Part shown: in pieces, positions 57,029 through 64,000 of the stretch
Layout of the letters: each line of letters opens with the position of its first letter
Position numbering within the stretch: position 1 is the first letter of the stretch
Assembly: GCF_014395785.1 (NCBI RefSeq)
Contig: NZ_CP060713.1
Span: forward strand, 2,012,501 to 2,076,500
Source: Nocardioides mesophilus
GTDB taxonomy: Bacteria; Actinomycetota; Actinomycetes; Propionibacteriales; Nocardioidaceae
Length of the DNA: 64,000 nt
Reading direction: 5' to 3'
Translations under genes and position numbers: made by a program
Notes under the pieces: model-generated
Database searches by the model: none
Seen by the model: the letters and a program-made list of their open reading frames with translations, nothing else
Told to the model about the DNA's origin: nothing

Positions 57029-58270
57029 CTAGCGGTCGAGGAGCCGGATCAGGCGCAGGGCGACCTGGAGCTCGGTGCGCCGGCCCTGCAGCGACCGGCC
57101 GAGCAGCTCCTCGGCCTTCTGCAACCGGTTGCGCACCGTGTGCTCGTGCAGGTGCAGTGCCTCGGCGGTCGCCACGTGACTCCCGAGCTGGAACGAGGTC
57201 TGCAACGTCTCGCGCAGACGCTGCGCCTGCTCCGTGTCGGCGGCGAGCGGACCGAGCTCGTCGACGACGAAGCTGCGCGCCCGGTCCCGATCCTGCATCA
57301 GCAGGATCTCCAGCCCGACGTCGGCATGGCGCAGGACCCGCGGCGACTGCTCGGGTCCCCACGCGTTCCTCACCTCCTGCACCTGCTGGACCTGCAGCCA
57401 CGTCTCCCGCAATCCCTCGGGTCCGGGTCGGGAGTCGCTGAGTGACGCCTGGACGTCCAGCAGGCGCAGGTGCTCCACCAGTGCGTCATGGCTGTGCCGC
57501 TGCCAGCCGGACGGGTTGGCCAGCCACACGACGGTGCTGGACAGGTCCACCGGGTGCAGGAGGCCCTGCGCCGCCCGGGCCGCGGTCCGCATCCCCTGCA
57601 CCAGTCGCTCGGCCGCACCCTCGGCCACCGTGGGCAGCAGCACTGCCACGTGCGTGGCCGCCAACGGGTACGCGAGCGTCACCAGGTCCGAGGGGGAGAG
57701 CGGAGCGGCGCCGGGTCCGAGCAGCTGGCGCACCAGGCCGTTGCGCACGTGCGCACGCGACCGGCTCAGCGCGTCGTCGGCCCGGGCGAAGCTCTCCGCG
57801 ACCTGCGAGGCGACGTGGTCCTGGTAGCCCTGGATCACCACGGTGAGCGCGCACAACGCCTCCAGCGCCTCGCGTCGTGGGATGTCGTCGAGCTCGGCAC
57901 GCGCGCACAGATGGTCCGCCCACTCCTGCCACATGGCGGCGAACCCCACCCGGTAGGAACGCTGCAGGGCCGTCTGGGGCACACGCAGTCGTGCCTGCAC
58001 CGTGGCGAACACGAGTGGCTGCGTGAGGCGGACGTCCTCGAGGGCCAGCCGTGCCGTGAGCACGCCCTGCAGGGCCTGCAGGTTCTCGTCGACGCTGGCC
58101 CGGAGCCTCTCCACGAAGTCGGCGTTGCGAGCGAGATCGGGAAAGGCGGCCTCGAGGTCGCGCTGCACGACGACCCTGCCGAGTGCGACGAGGTCGACGC
58201 AGGCCGCTGTGGCCCGTGCCCACGCCGGCAGGGCGGCACCGAGAACGGGGGCCTCCGCCTGCGCGGTCAC
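57029..58270 (-). CDS. PucR/CdaR-type transcriptional regulator
   Basis: 413 residues from GTG 58270. An N-terminal helical domain (about 15-160, with RLRASVDENLQALQGVL), a degenerate GGDEF-like region (170-300), and a PucR HTH at the C-terminus (about 345-405; LRETLQTSFQLGSHVATAEAL and HEHTVRNRLQKAEELLGRSL). No GAF domain, unlike the regulator at 51431. It starts two bases after the LacI stop, so the two regulators are one operon controlling, most likely, the flanking enzyme and transporter genes. Confidence 0.9.
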   Translation of the reverse strand: MTAQAEAPVLGAALPAWARATAACVDLVALGRVVVQRDLEAAFPDLARNADFVERLRASVDENLQALQGVLTARLALEDVRLTQPLVFATVQARLRVPQTALQRSYRVGFAAMWQEWADHLCARAELDDIPRREALEALCALTVVIQGYQDHVASQVAESFARADDALSRSRAHVRNGLVRQLLGPGAAPLSPSDLVTLAYPLAATHVAVLLPTVAEGAAERLVQGMRTAARAAQGLLHPVDLSSTVVWLANPSGWQRHSHDALVEHLRLLDVQASLSDSRPGPEGLRETWLQVQQVQEVRNAWGPEQSPRVLRHADVGLEILLMQDRDRARSFVVDELGPLAADTEQAQRLRETLQTSFQLGSHVATAEALHLHEHTVRNRLQKAEELLGRSLQGRRTELQVALRLIRLLDR

Positions 58271-58272
58271 CC

Positions 58273-59370
58273 TCAGGCCCCGGCCGGAGGAGTGGCCGCC
58301 GCGCGGTCCGTCGTCGACCGCTTGACCAGGCTGGTGGCGAAGACCTGCTCCCGGCCCGGCCCGATCTCGCCGTCGAACTCGATCCGCTCGGCCAGCATCC
58401 GCGCGGCTGCACGCGCCATGTCCCCGAGCGGCTGGCGGACGGTGGTGAGCTGGAAGACCTCCCAGGCGGCCATCGGGACGTCGTCGAACCCGATGATCGA
58501 CACCTGGGACGGGACGTCGACGCCCAGGGAGCGGGCGGCGTCCACGGCGCCGAAGCCGATCACGTCGTTCGCGCAGAAGAGGGCGGTCGGCGGCTCCTTC
58601 AGCCGGAGCAGCTCCCGCGCGTGCTGGTAGCCGTTCTGGTGGCTGTAGGGCCCCTTGCGCATCAGTGACTCGTCCAGCTCGATCCCCGCCTCGCCGAGGA
58701 CCTCCACGAGGCCCGCGAGCCGGTCCCGGCTGGTCGAGGTGTTCGACGGCCCGCGGATCACCCCGATGCGTTCGTGTCCCAGCTCCACGAGGTGGCGGCC
58801 GGCGAGTCGGCCGCCCTCGTGGTTGTCGGCCACCACCCGGTCGACGTCCATGCCGTCGACGTACCGGTTGAGCAGGACGATCGGCAGGTCCCGCTCGCGG
58901 ACGGCGTCGGGGAACCGCGAACCCAGGGTGGCGGTGGTGACGAGGACGCCGTCGATGGACCTGTCGAGCAGGCGGTTCAGCGCCTCCTGACCGGTGGGGA
59001 TGTCGGTCCGCTCCGCGAAGAGCACGACGCGGTATCCCATGAGACGCAGCTCGTCGTGGATCGGGGTCAGCAGCGAGGGGAAGAACGGGTTGGTCAGGTC
59101 GGCCACCACCACGCCGATGGTGCGGTGGGAGGTGGCCGCATCGTCCCCGTTCAGCGGTCGGTAACCGAGCCGCTCCGCGGCCTCCTCGATCCTGCGTCGG
59201 GTCTCGGGCCGGACCCGGGGGTCCTTGCGCAGGGCGCGCGAGACGGTGGACTGGGACACTCCGACCTCGTGCGCGACGGTCCAGCTCGTGGTGGTCGACG
59301 GCCGGGGGCCACGCCGCTTGCGCGGGGCCTGCTCGTCGGGCGTCGTTGGCCCGCCCTCGGGAGCGCTCAC
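58273..59370 (-). CDS. LacI-family transcriptional regulator
   Basis: 365 residues from GTG 59370, with AGGAG nine bases upstream. After a basic N-terminal extension (RKRRGPRPST) the HTH is TVAHEVGVSQSTVSRALRKDPRVRPETRRRI. The periplasmic-binding-like effector domain follows: TIGVVVADLTNPFFPSLL, VLLNRYVDGMDVDRVVADNHEGG, IGVIRGPSNTSTSRDR and IIGFDDVPMAAW. LacI proteins usually repress sugar genes; here the neighbour is an NMT1/SsuA-type ABC importer. A perfect ATGCATA-GAG-TATGCAT palindrome lies 46 bp upstream of the start. It is co-transcribed with the PucR gene. Confidence 0.92.
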   Translation of the reverse strand: MSAPEGGPTTPDEQAPRKRRGPRPSTTTSWTVAHEVGVSQSTVSRALRKDPRVRPETRRRIEEAAERLGYRPLNGDDAATSHRTIGVVVADLTNPFFPSLLTPIHDELRLMGYRVVLFAERTDIPTGQEALNRLLDRSIDGVLVTTATLGSRFPDAVRERDLPIVLLNRYVDGMDVDRVVADNHEGGRLAGRHLVELGHERIGVIRGPSNTSTSRDRLAGLVEVLGEAGIELDESLMRKGPYSHQNGYQHARELLRLKEPPTALFCANDVIGFGAVDAARSLGVDVPSQVSIIGFDDVPMAAWEVFQLTTVRQPLGDMARAAARMLAERIEFDGEIGPGREQVFATSLVKRSTTDRAAATPPAGA

Positions 59371-59415
59371 CGCGCCGTGCTCCTGCTCATGAAGCCACCC
59401 TACTTTGCCGACCAG

Positions 59416-59432
59416 ATGCATAGAGTATGCAT
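59416..59432. promoter_or_regulatory. 17-bp perfect palindrome, probable LacI operator
   Basis: ATGCATA-GAG-TATGCAT, symmetric 7-bp arms, flanked by the two CCCTACTTTG repeats. Its position 46 bp upstream of the LacI start suits autoregulation. The odd-numbered centre without CG differs from the classic LacI operator. Confidence 0.6.
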
Positions 59433-59529
59433 TACGTCGAGCGCCATTGCCAGCCCTACTTTGAGCGTGCAAGCACCTTTCTTGGCGCCACATGGACGGC
59501 TCACCAACTGGGACGGATTCAAAGAAATG

Positions 59530-59560
59530 CTTGACATTGCACGGAATGCCAAGAGAGAGT
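59530..59560 (+). promoter_or_regulatory. promoter and overlapping imperfect palindrome of the ABC operon
   Basis: TTGACA (59531-59536) is a perfect -35; GAGAGT (59555-59560), 18 bp further on, is a possible -10. CTTGACATTGC (59530-59540) and GGAATGCCAAG (59543-59553) match as inverted arms at 9 of 11 positions and cover the -35 box and spacer, a typical repressor position. Confidence 0.45.
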
Positions 59561-59681
59561 CACGTCACACTGCGGAAAGCCAGATCACACTCGGGGGTCG
59601 GCGAACGGCGCAGCAGTCAGGGTTCCGGGCGATCGCCTGGACGGCCGCGGAGCCCATCGCTCCTTCATCGAGAGGCACGAC

Positions 59682-60746
59682 ATGACGAGTACACGTAAAG
59701 CGCCACCGACCGCGTGGAAGCTGGCTGCCACAGTGCTGGCCGGCGGCCTCGCCCTCAGCGCCTGCAGCCCCGCCGCCAGCGGCGGCGGCGACGGCGAGGC
59801 GAAGGACGCCAATGGTGCCGTCAACATGGTGATGGCCCCCGACCCCGTCTGGAAGTGGATGGAGGACCAGGGCATCAAGCAGGAGATGGAGGAGGAAGCC
59901 GGGATCCAGATCCTCACCTCCTCGTCCTGGGACGAGTTCGGCGTCTACGCCGGCGGTCACGCCGACGTGGTCTCCGCCGCGTCGTACGAGGTGCCGGAGC
60001 TCGAGAAGCAGACCGGTGAGAAGGCCACGATCTTCGGCAAGTTCAACTCCGACCGGAGCATCCTCGCCGTGCCCGCGGACAGCACCGCGAAGGACCTGTG
60101 CGACCTGAAGGGCAAGAAGATCGTCACGCACAGCGCCGTCTCCATCACGATCATGTGGGGCATCTACGCCAAGGAGTTCTGCGACCTCGACCTCCGCGCC
60201 GGTGGCGGGGACTTCGACGTGATCGTCACCGACGTCCAGAACTCGGCATCGCTGGTGGAGCGGGGGGACGCGGATGCGGCGCTTCTGCTCCCGGACTTCG
60301 GAATCCCGCAGCTCTCCAGCGGCAAGCTGCGTCCGCTCTACGACGCGAAGTCCGTCTCGCAGATCTACGGCGAGGAGTTCGGCGAGTCCCCCGACACCAC
60401 CCACCCCCAGAACAACGTCTTCGTGGCGCGCAAGGCCTGGGTCGAGAAGAACCCCGAGGAGGCGGCCTTCCTGATCAAGATCTGGGACCGGGGCGTCCAG
60501 GAGTGGGCCCAGAACAAGGAGCAGATCGTCGAGGCCTATCCCGAGGACTTCGCCGCAGAGACCCCGGAGGAGAAGAAGTTCATCCTCGACTGGCTCGACA
60601 ATACCTACGACTGGTTCGTGCCGACGACCTACCTCGACCAGGCCTGGATCGATGAGGAGACCAAGCTGTTCGAGCTGATGAAGGAGACCGGTTTCGTCGA
60701 GGAAGACGTCGCGACCCCCGACTTCACCATCATCGAAGCTGAGTGA
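59682..60746 (+). CDS. ABC transporter substrate-binding lipoprotein (NMT1/THI5/SsuA type)
   Basis: 354 residues. A lipoprotein signal (TVLAGGLALSAC, Cys about 28) is followed by a Gly/Ser linker and a type-II periplasmic-binding fold. Blocks are VNMVMAPDPVWKWMEDQG, SSWDEFGVYAGGHADVVSAASYEVPELEKQTG (split: GGHADVVSAAS), LKGKKIVTHSAVSITIMW, and RGDADAALLLPDFGIPQL. The family binds sulfonates, nitrate, aromatic carboxylates or thiamine-pyrimidine precursors. GAGAGG precedes the ATG. It begins an operon with two permeases, an ATPase and a HisD-like dehydrogenase, which points to uptake of the dehydrogenase's substrate. Confidence 0.9.
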   Translation: MTSTRKAPPTAWKLAATVLAGGLALSACSPAASGGGDGEAKDANGAVNMVMAPDPVWKWMEDQGIKQEMEEEAGIQILTSSSWDEFGVYAGGHADVVSAASYEVPELEKQTGEKATIFGKFNSDRSILAVPADSTAKDLCDLKGKKIVTHSAVSITIMWGIYAKEFCDLDLRAGGGDFDVIVTDVQNSASLVERGDADAALLLPDFGIPQLSSGKLRPLYDAKSVSQIYGEEFGESPDTTHPQNNVFVARKAWVEKNPEEAAFLIKIWDRGVQEWAQNKEQIVEAYPEDFAAETPEEKKFILDWLDNTYDWFVPTTYLDQAWIDEETKLFELMKETGFVEEDVATPDFTIIEAE

Positions 60747-60778
60747 CCCCGGTCCGGCGGCCAGGAGAGAGGCATCCC

Positions 60779-61636
60779 ATGACGCATCAAGTAGAAGAAC
60801 GGGCGGCCGAACAGACCGCGGTGGCACGAGACGAGGGCGAGAAGAGCGCCCGACGTGTCGCCCGGCGCCGCCGCTGGCGTCAGACCGCTCTCCTGGTCGC
60901 CGGCTGGGCAGCCATGTGGCTGGTGTGGGAGTACGGCTCGTGGTACCTCGGGGGGCGGATCCTGCCTCGTCCTCTCGAGGTGCTCGCGGAGATGGTGGAG
61001 ATCCTGCGCAGCGGCGCGTTCTTCTCCGACTTCACCGCCAGCGTCCTGAAGACGTTCGCGGGCTTCGCGGTGGCAGCCGCGGTCGGTGCTCCGGTGGGCT
61101 TCCTGATGGGCCGTTACCGCTACTGGCGGGCGTTCTTCCATGACGGAGTCACGATCGCCGGCACGATCCCGGCCATCGTCTACGCGGTGCTCTCGCTGAT
61201 CATCTTCGGCCTCTCCAACCTCGGCCCGATCCTGGCCGTCGCGCTCGTCTCGGCGCCGTACGTCGCCCTGAACGTCGCGGAGGGGATCCGAGGCGTGGAC
61301 AAGCAGCTGATCAGCATGAGCGAGGCCTTCGGCCGCAGCCACCGCGAGATCCGTCGTGAAGTGCTGATCCCGACGATCGTGCCGTTCGTCTTCGCGGCCA
61401 TCCGGATGTGCTTCGCCGTCGCCTGGAAGGTCGAGGCACTGACCGAGGTCTTCGGCGGCCGCAACGGCGTCGGCTTCCAGATTCGTACCCAGTACCAGCT
61501 CTACTCGATCACCGGTGTGCTGGCGTGGATGTTCCTGTTCATCGCCTTCATGCTCATCATCGAGCGACTGGTGCTGGCCAAGGCCGAGGCGCGTCTGCTG
61601 GCCTGGCGTCCCGAGGAGAGGAGCACGGCGCTGTGA
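60779..61636 (+). CDS. ABC transporter permease (SsuC/TauC-like)
   Basis: 285 residues from ATG 60779 with AGGAGAGAGG upstream. About six helices. The first 45 residues are charged (EKSARRVARRRRWRQ). The EAA loop that contacts the ATPase is EAFGRSHREIRREVLIPTIVP (split: EAFGRSHREIRREVL). It is one of two different permeases in the operon, so the pore is probably a heterodimer, which is less usual for this family than a homodimer. The stop overlaps the next GTG (GTGA). Confidence 0.92.
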   Translation: MTHQVEERAAEQTAVARDEGEKSARRVARRRRWRQTALLVAGWAAMWLVWEYGSWYLGGRILPRPLEVLAEMVEILRSGAFFSDFTASVLKTFAGFAVAAAVGAPVGFLMGRYRYWRAFFHDGVTIAGTIPAIVYAVLSLIIFGLSNLGPILAVALVSAPYVALNVAEGIRGVDKQLISMSEAFGRSHREIRREVLIPTIVPFVFAAIRMCFAVAWKVEALTEVFGGRNGVGFQIRTQYQLYSITGVLAWMFLFIAFMLIIERLVLAKAEARLLAWRPEERSTAL

Positions 61637-62454
61637 CCACAGCCACTGCTGGAAGACGCTTGTCCACCACCGAGATCGAGGAGGGTCGTTCCCCCTGGAT
61701 GCGGCGGATCACCTCCGACAGCGGTGCCCGGATGGCGTCCTACCTCTCCTTCCTGGCCCTCTGGCTGCTTGCCACCGCCGTCTTCGACCGGGTGCCCGGC
61801 CCCGTGGAGGTCGTCGAGCGCCTCCTCGAGGAGTTCGCCCGCGGTGAGGTCTTCGGCAACTTCGGTCTGACTCTCTACCGGTTCTTCGTCGGCGTGGCGC
61901 TGGCCACCGTCGTCGGGATCGTGGTCGGCGTGGTCATGGGTCTCTCCCGGATGGCGCGGTCGTTCTTCGAGAGTCCCGTCCTCGTCGGCCTGTCCATCCC
62001 TGCCATCATCTGGTCGTTCCTGACCGTGATGTGGTTCGGCTTCGGCAACACCGGACCGATCATCACGACGTTCCTGACCGCCCTGCCCTTCGTCGTCATC
62101 AACGTGGCGCAAGGAGTCCGTGGGGTCTCCCGGGACCTGCGCGACATGTCCTCCACCTACAACGTCCCGTTCGCTCGCCGGGTGAAGGACCTGGTGCTGC
62201 CGGCGGTCACCGGCTACGTCGCCGCAGGGGTGCGCTTCGCGATGATCATCGGCTGGAACGGCGTGCTGCTCGCCGAGTGGTACGGCGGCTCTGGAGGTGT
62301 CGGCTACCGGTCGCGCTTCTGGTACGACGCCAACCGGTTCGGCGGCTTCGCCGCCTGGGTGGTGCTCTTCGTGGGCTTCATCGTGATCCTCGACCGCTTC
62401 GTCCTCGACCGGATGATCCAACGCGCCTTCCGGTGGCGCGACAGCTCCTCCTGA
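61633..62454 (+). CDS. ABC transporter permease (SsuC/TauC-like)
   Basis: 273 residues from GTG 61633, overlapping the first permease gene by four bases. About six helices; EAA-like loop STYNVPFARRVKDLVLPAVTG, here STYNVPFARRVKDLVLPA. An N-terminal amphipathic region (RRLSTTEIEEGRSPWMRRI) precedes the first helix. Related to but distinct from the permease upstream. It forms the membrane channel with it. Confidence 0.92.
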   Translation: MTTATAGRRLSTTEIEEGRSPWMRRITSDSGARMASYLSFLALWLLATAVFDRVPGPVEVVERLLEEFARGEVFGNFGLTLYRFFVGVALATVVGIVVGVVMGLSRMARSFFESPVLVGLSIPAIIWSFLTVMWFGFGNTGPIITTFLTALPFVVINVAQGVRGVSRDLRDMSSTYNVPFARRVKDLVLPAVTGYVAAGVRFAMIIGWNGVLLAEWYGGSGGVGYRSRFWYDANRFGGFAAWVVLFVGFIVILDRFVLDRMIQRAFRWRDSSS

Positions 62455-62498
62455 CCCCCGGCTCCTCGAGCTCGCCGTTCCGACCTAAGGAAGATCCC

Positions 62499-63263
62499 GT
62501 GGCAGTCCTGACCGTCAACAACCTGTGCAAGACCTTCAACGTGGGGACCCCCCGCGCCAGCAGGGTCCTGAACGACATCTCCTTCGAGGTGAAGGGGCAG
62601 ACCTTCGTCTCGATCGTCGGTCCGTCGGGCTGTGGCAAGAGCACCCTGCTGAACATCATCTCCGGCGTCGAGGAGCACACCTCTGGTGACATCTCGCTGA
62701 CCTCCGACTCCGGGGCGCCGGCGCGGATGGGCTATGTGTTCCAGGACCCCCGGCTGCTGCCGTGGCGCAGCGTCATGAAGAACATGATGTACGTCCAGGA
62801 CAGCCGCGACGAGGCGACGGTGGCCCGGGCACGGAAGTACCTCGACATGGTCGGGCTGACCAAGAACGCCGACTTCTTCCCCGGTCAGCTCTCGGGCGGC
62901 ATGCAGCAGCGCGTCGGCATCGCTCGCGCGTTCGCGGTCGAGCCCGACCTCCTGCTGATGGACGAGCCGTTCAGCCACCTCGACGCGATCACGGCCCGCG
63001 GGCTCCGTGCGCAGCTGCAGGACATCTGGGCACAGTCCAAGAAGACCGTGGTGTTCGTGACGCACGACGTCGTTGAGGCAGTCGAGCTCTCAGACCGGAT
63101 CATCGTGCTGCAGCCCGGCGGCCGGATCTTCGAGGACATCACCATCGACCTCCCCAGGCCGCGGCGGCAGTCCGATCCCCGCGTCGCCACGCTCCAGGCC
63201 GAGGTGCTCGCCCGGCTGGAGACGATGAAGGCCGCCCACCACATGAGCGAGCCCGTCGCCTAG
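62499..63263 (+). CDS. ABC transporter ATP-binding protein (SsuB/TauB-like)
   Basis: 254 residues from GTG 62499 with AAGGAAG upstream. Walker A is GPSGCGKST (about 43-51), the Q loop lies in VFQDPRLLPWRSV, the signature is LSGGMQQRVGIARA, Walker B LLLMDEPFSHLD, and the H loop VTHDVVEAVELSD. All catalytic residues are present. It energises the importer formed with the two permeases and the lipoprotein. Confidence 0.95.
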   Translation: MAVLTVNNLCKTFNVGTPRASRVLNDISFEVKGQTFVSIVGPSGCGKSTLLNIISGVEEHTSGDISLTSDSGAPARMGYVFQDPRLLPWRSVMKNMMYVQDSRDEATVARARKYLDMVGLTKNADFFPGQLSGGMQQRVGIARAFAVEPDLLLMDEPFSHLDAITARGLRAQLQDIWAQSKKTVVFVTHDVVEAVELSDRIIVLQPGGRIFEDITIDLPRPRRQSDPRVATLQAEVLARLETMKAAHHMSEPVA

Positions 63264-63346
63264 CCCACCCTCGCGTCCCTCCAGGTGGACCGGCCATGAG
63301 CCGGTCCGCCCGGTCGACCGATCCCTTTCAACGTTGTGGAGACCCC

Positions 63347-64000
63347 ATGAGCAAGCAGCTGAAGGCGGAGACACCGTCCGACTCCGTCCAGCACGACCAG
63401 AGTGCCGTGGGCGAAGCCGTCCGGTCCGTGATCGAGGACGTACGCAACCGCGGTGACGCCGCTGTGCGCCACTACTCGGAGAAGTTCGACTCCTGGTCGC
63501 CGCCGTCCTTCCTGCTCGACCGGGCGGCTGCCGAGGAGATCGTAGACGGATTGCCACCGCAGGTCGTCGCCGACATCGTCGAGGTGCAGCAGAACGTGCG
63601 GGAGTTCGCCCAGCTGCAGCTGGAGTCCATGCGCGAGTTCGAGGTGGAGACCAAGCCCGGCGTCCACCTCGGCCAGAAGCACCTGCCGATCAGCGCGACC
63701 GGCGCCTACGTGCCCGGCGGTCGCTATCCGCTGACGGCCTCGGCCCACATGACGGTGGTGACCGCCAAGGTGGCCGGCGTGGAGCGCGTGACCGCGTGCA
63801 CGCCGCCGATCCGCGGTGAGATCCCCGCCGCGACGGTGGCCGCGCTGCACCTCGCCGGGGCCGACGAGATCTATCTGCTCGGCGGCATCCAAGCTGTGGC
63901 GGCACTCGCGCTCGGCACCGAGACCATCGGTTGCGTCGACCTGATCGCCGGGCCCGGGAACGCGTACGTGGCCGAGGCCAAGCGCCAGCTCTTCGGCGAG
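63347..64000 (+). CDS. histidinol-dehydrogenase-family dehydrogenase, catabolic HpsN-like branch (N-terminal part)
   Basis: 218 codons are present; the gene runs off the window. It has the HisD fold: VIEDVRNRGDAAVRHYSEKFD, the block KPGVHLGQKHLPISATGAYVPGGRYPLTASAHM (split: GQKHLPISATGAYVPGGRYP), LLGGIQAVAALALG and IAGPGNAYVAEAK. GRYPLTAS in place of the YPS-type HisD motif places it with catabolic homologues such as sulfopropanediol dehydrogenase (HpsN) rather than histidine synthesis. It probably oxidises an alcohol to a carboxylate in two NAD steps. TGGAGACC precedes the ATG. It follows the ABC ATPase by 83 bp on the same strand. Confidence 0.88.
   Translation, partial: MSKQLKAETPSDSVQHDQSAVGEAVRSVIEDVRNRGDAAVRHYSEKFDSWSPPSFLLDRAAAEEIVDGLPPQVVADIVEVQQNVREFAQLQLESMREFEVETKPGVHLGQKHLPISATGAYVPGGRYPLTASAHMTVVTAKVAGVERVTACTPPIRGEIPAATVAALHLAGADEIYLLGGIQAVAALALGTETIGCVDLIAGPGNAYVAEAKRQLFGE

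Larger units (their letters stand above)
59371..59681. other. 311-bp divergent regulatory region of the ABC-importer island
   Basis: Between the LacI gene (-) and the substrate-binding protein gene (+). AT-richer than its surroundings. It holds direct repeats CCCTACTTTG (59398-59407 and 59454-59463), a perfect palindrome (59416-59432), and a TTGACA -35 box (59531-59536) inside an imperfect palindrome (59530-59553). No gene seen. The remaining 128 bp to 59681 would be the leader of the importer mRNA. Confidence 0.6.

Noticed and set aside
63347-64000. Biosynthetic histidinol dehydrogenase (hisD)
   Set aside because: The active-site neighbourhood (GRYPLTAS, KPGVHLGQKH) is that of catabolic relatives, and there are no his genes around; the gene is in an importer operon.
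45898-64000. Sulfoquinovose pathway linking the AGE epimerase to the HpsN-like dehydrogenase
   Set aside because: The two genes are 17 kb apart with unrelated genes between, and no SQ glycosidase, kinase or aldolase is present. The AGE protein's substrate is not certain.
1-64000. Insertion sequences, prophage, integrase/attachment sites or CRISPR arrays
   Set aside because: No transposase, recombinase or phage protein was found in any frame, and there is no regularly spaced repeat array. The three tRNA genes have no adjacent integrase or duplicated 3' end.

Overview
The window is a contiguous piece of a high-GC actinobacterial chromosome, most likely a Nocardioides-type member of the Nocardioidaceae. 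Supporting signs are the pervasive G/C third positions with many GTG starts and GTGA/ATGA gene overlaps, an Rv0247c-Rv0250c-like (Sdh1-type) succinate dehydrogenase operon, a bacterial proteasome activator ending in GMYL, DUF5926, DUF4446 and DUF6457 proteins, GTP-type PEP carboxykinase, and SigE-like ECF sigma factors paired with membrane-anchored partners. No transposase, integrase, phage gene or CRISPR array was seen.

Layout. 1-4.7 kb: the end of a glycerophosphodiesterase, an RsbW-like ATPase, DUF5926, a small-RNA-like locus (1790-1940), arginine deiminase, and a MerR/flavoprotein pair with a textbook MerR promoter. 4.7-7.2 kb: larB-larC (nickel-pincer cofactor) coupled to a GDT1-family cation transporter. 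7.2-16.2 kb: pheA, DUF4446, an unusual sigma factor fused to a membrane anchor and extracytoplasmic domain, a C45 Ntn-hydrolase, a PAP2-diacylglycerol kinase, serS and two HAD phosphatases. 16.3-20.4 kb: the sdh operon and a pterin dehydratase. 20.4-23.9 kb: a SatD regulator/membrane-protein cassette flanked by three copies of one operator, the proteasome activator, a quinone oxidoreductase and DUF6457. 24-30 kb: an unfused sigma/membrane-sensor pair, a GntR/membrane-protein operon, mobA, a nitrilase-family amidase, a membrane protein and a biotinyl carrier protein. 30-39 kb: tRNA-Ser(TGA), peptidase E, tRNA-Ser(GCT), a membrane metallophosphoesterase, the peptide/C6-hairpin/LuxR-type locus, pckG, an aldo/keto reductase and tRNA-Arg(ACG). 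39-44.6 kb: an extracytoplasmic flavinylation module (ferric-reductase-like protein, FMN-binding protein, ApbE) beside a two-component system. 44.6-49.7 kb: serA, an AGE-family epimerase, an AbrB-type permease, a secreted nuclease and a beta-hydroxyacid dehydrogenase. 49.7-64 kb: a catabolic island.

How the genes work together. The catabolic island has a cupin-FAD monooxygenase fusion, an MFS transporter, an LLM monooxygenase, an AhpD/carboxymuconolactone-decarboxylase-like protein, an alpha/beta hydrolase, three regulators (GAF-PucR, PucR, LacI), a complete NMT1/SsuA-type ABC importer and a HisD-family dehydrogenase that runs off the end. It looks like uptake and oxidative opening of a small aromatic, heterocyclic or sulfonated compound. 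The substrate cannot be fixed from sequence.

The strongest candidate for an undescribed system is 33.9-35.4 kb. A 55-codon gene encodes an exported peptide whose mature part is an exact tandem duplication (NDTGWNGT twice). It is followed by hairpins displaying ATCCCCCC loops, as in the actinobacterial 6C RNA, and converges on a LuxR-type regulator gene. A second, much smaller transcript with a C-rich loop is predicted at 1.8 kb.
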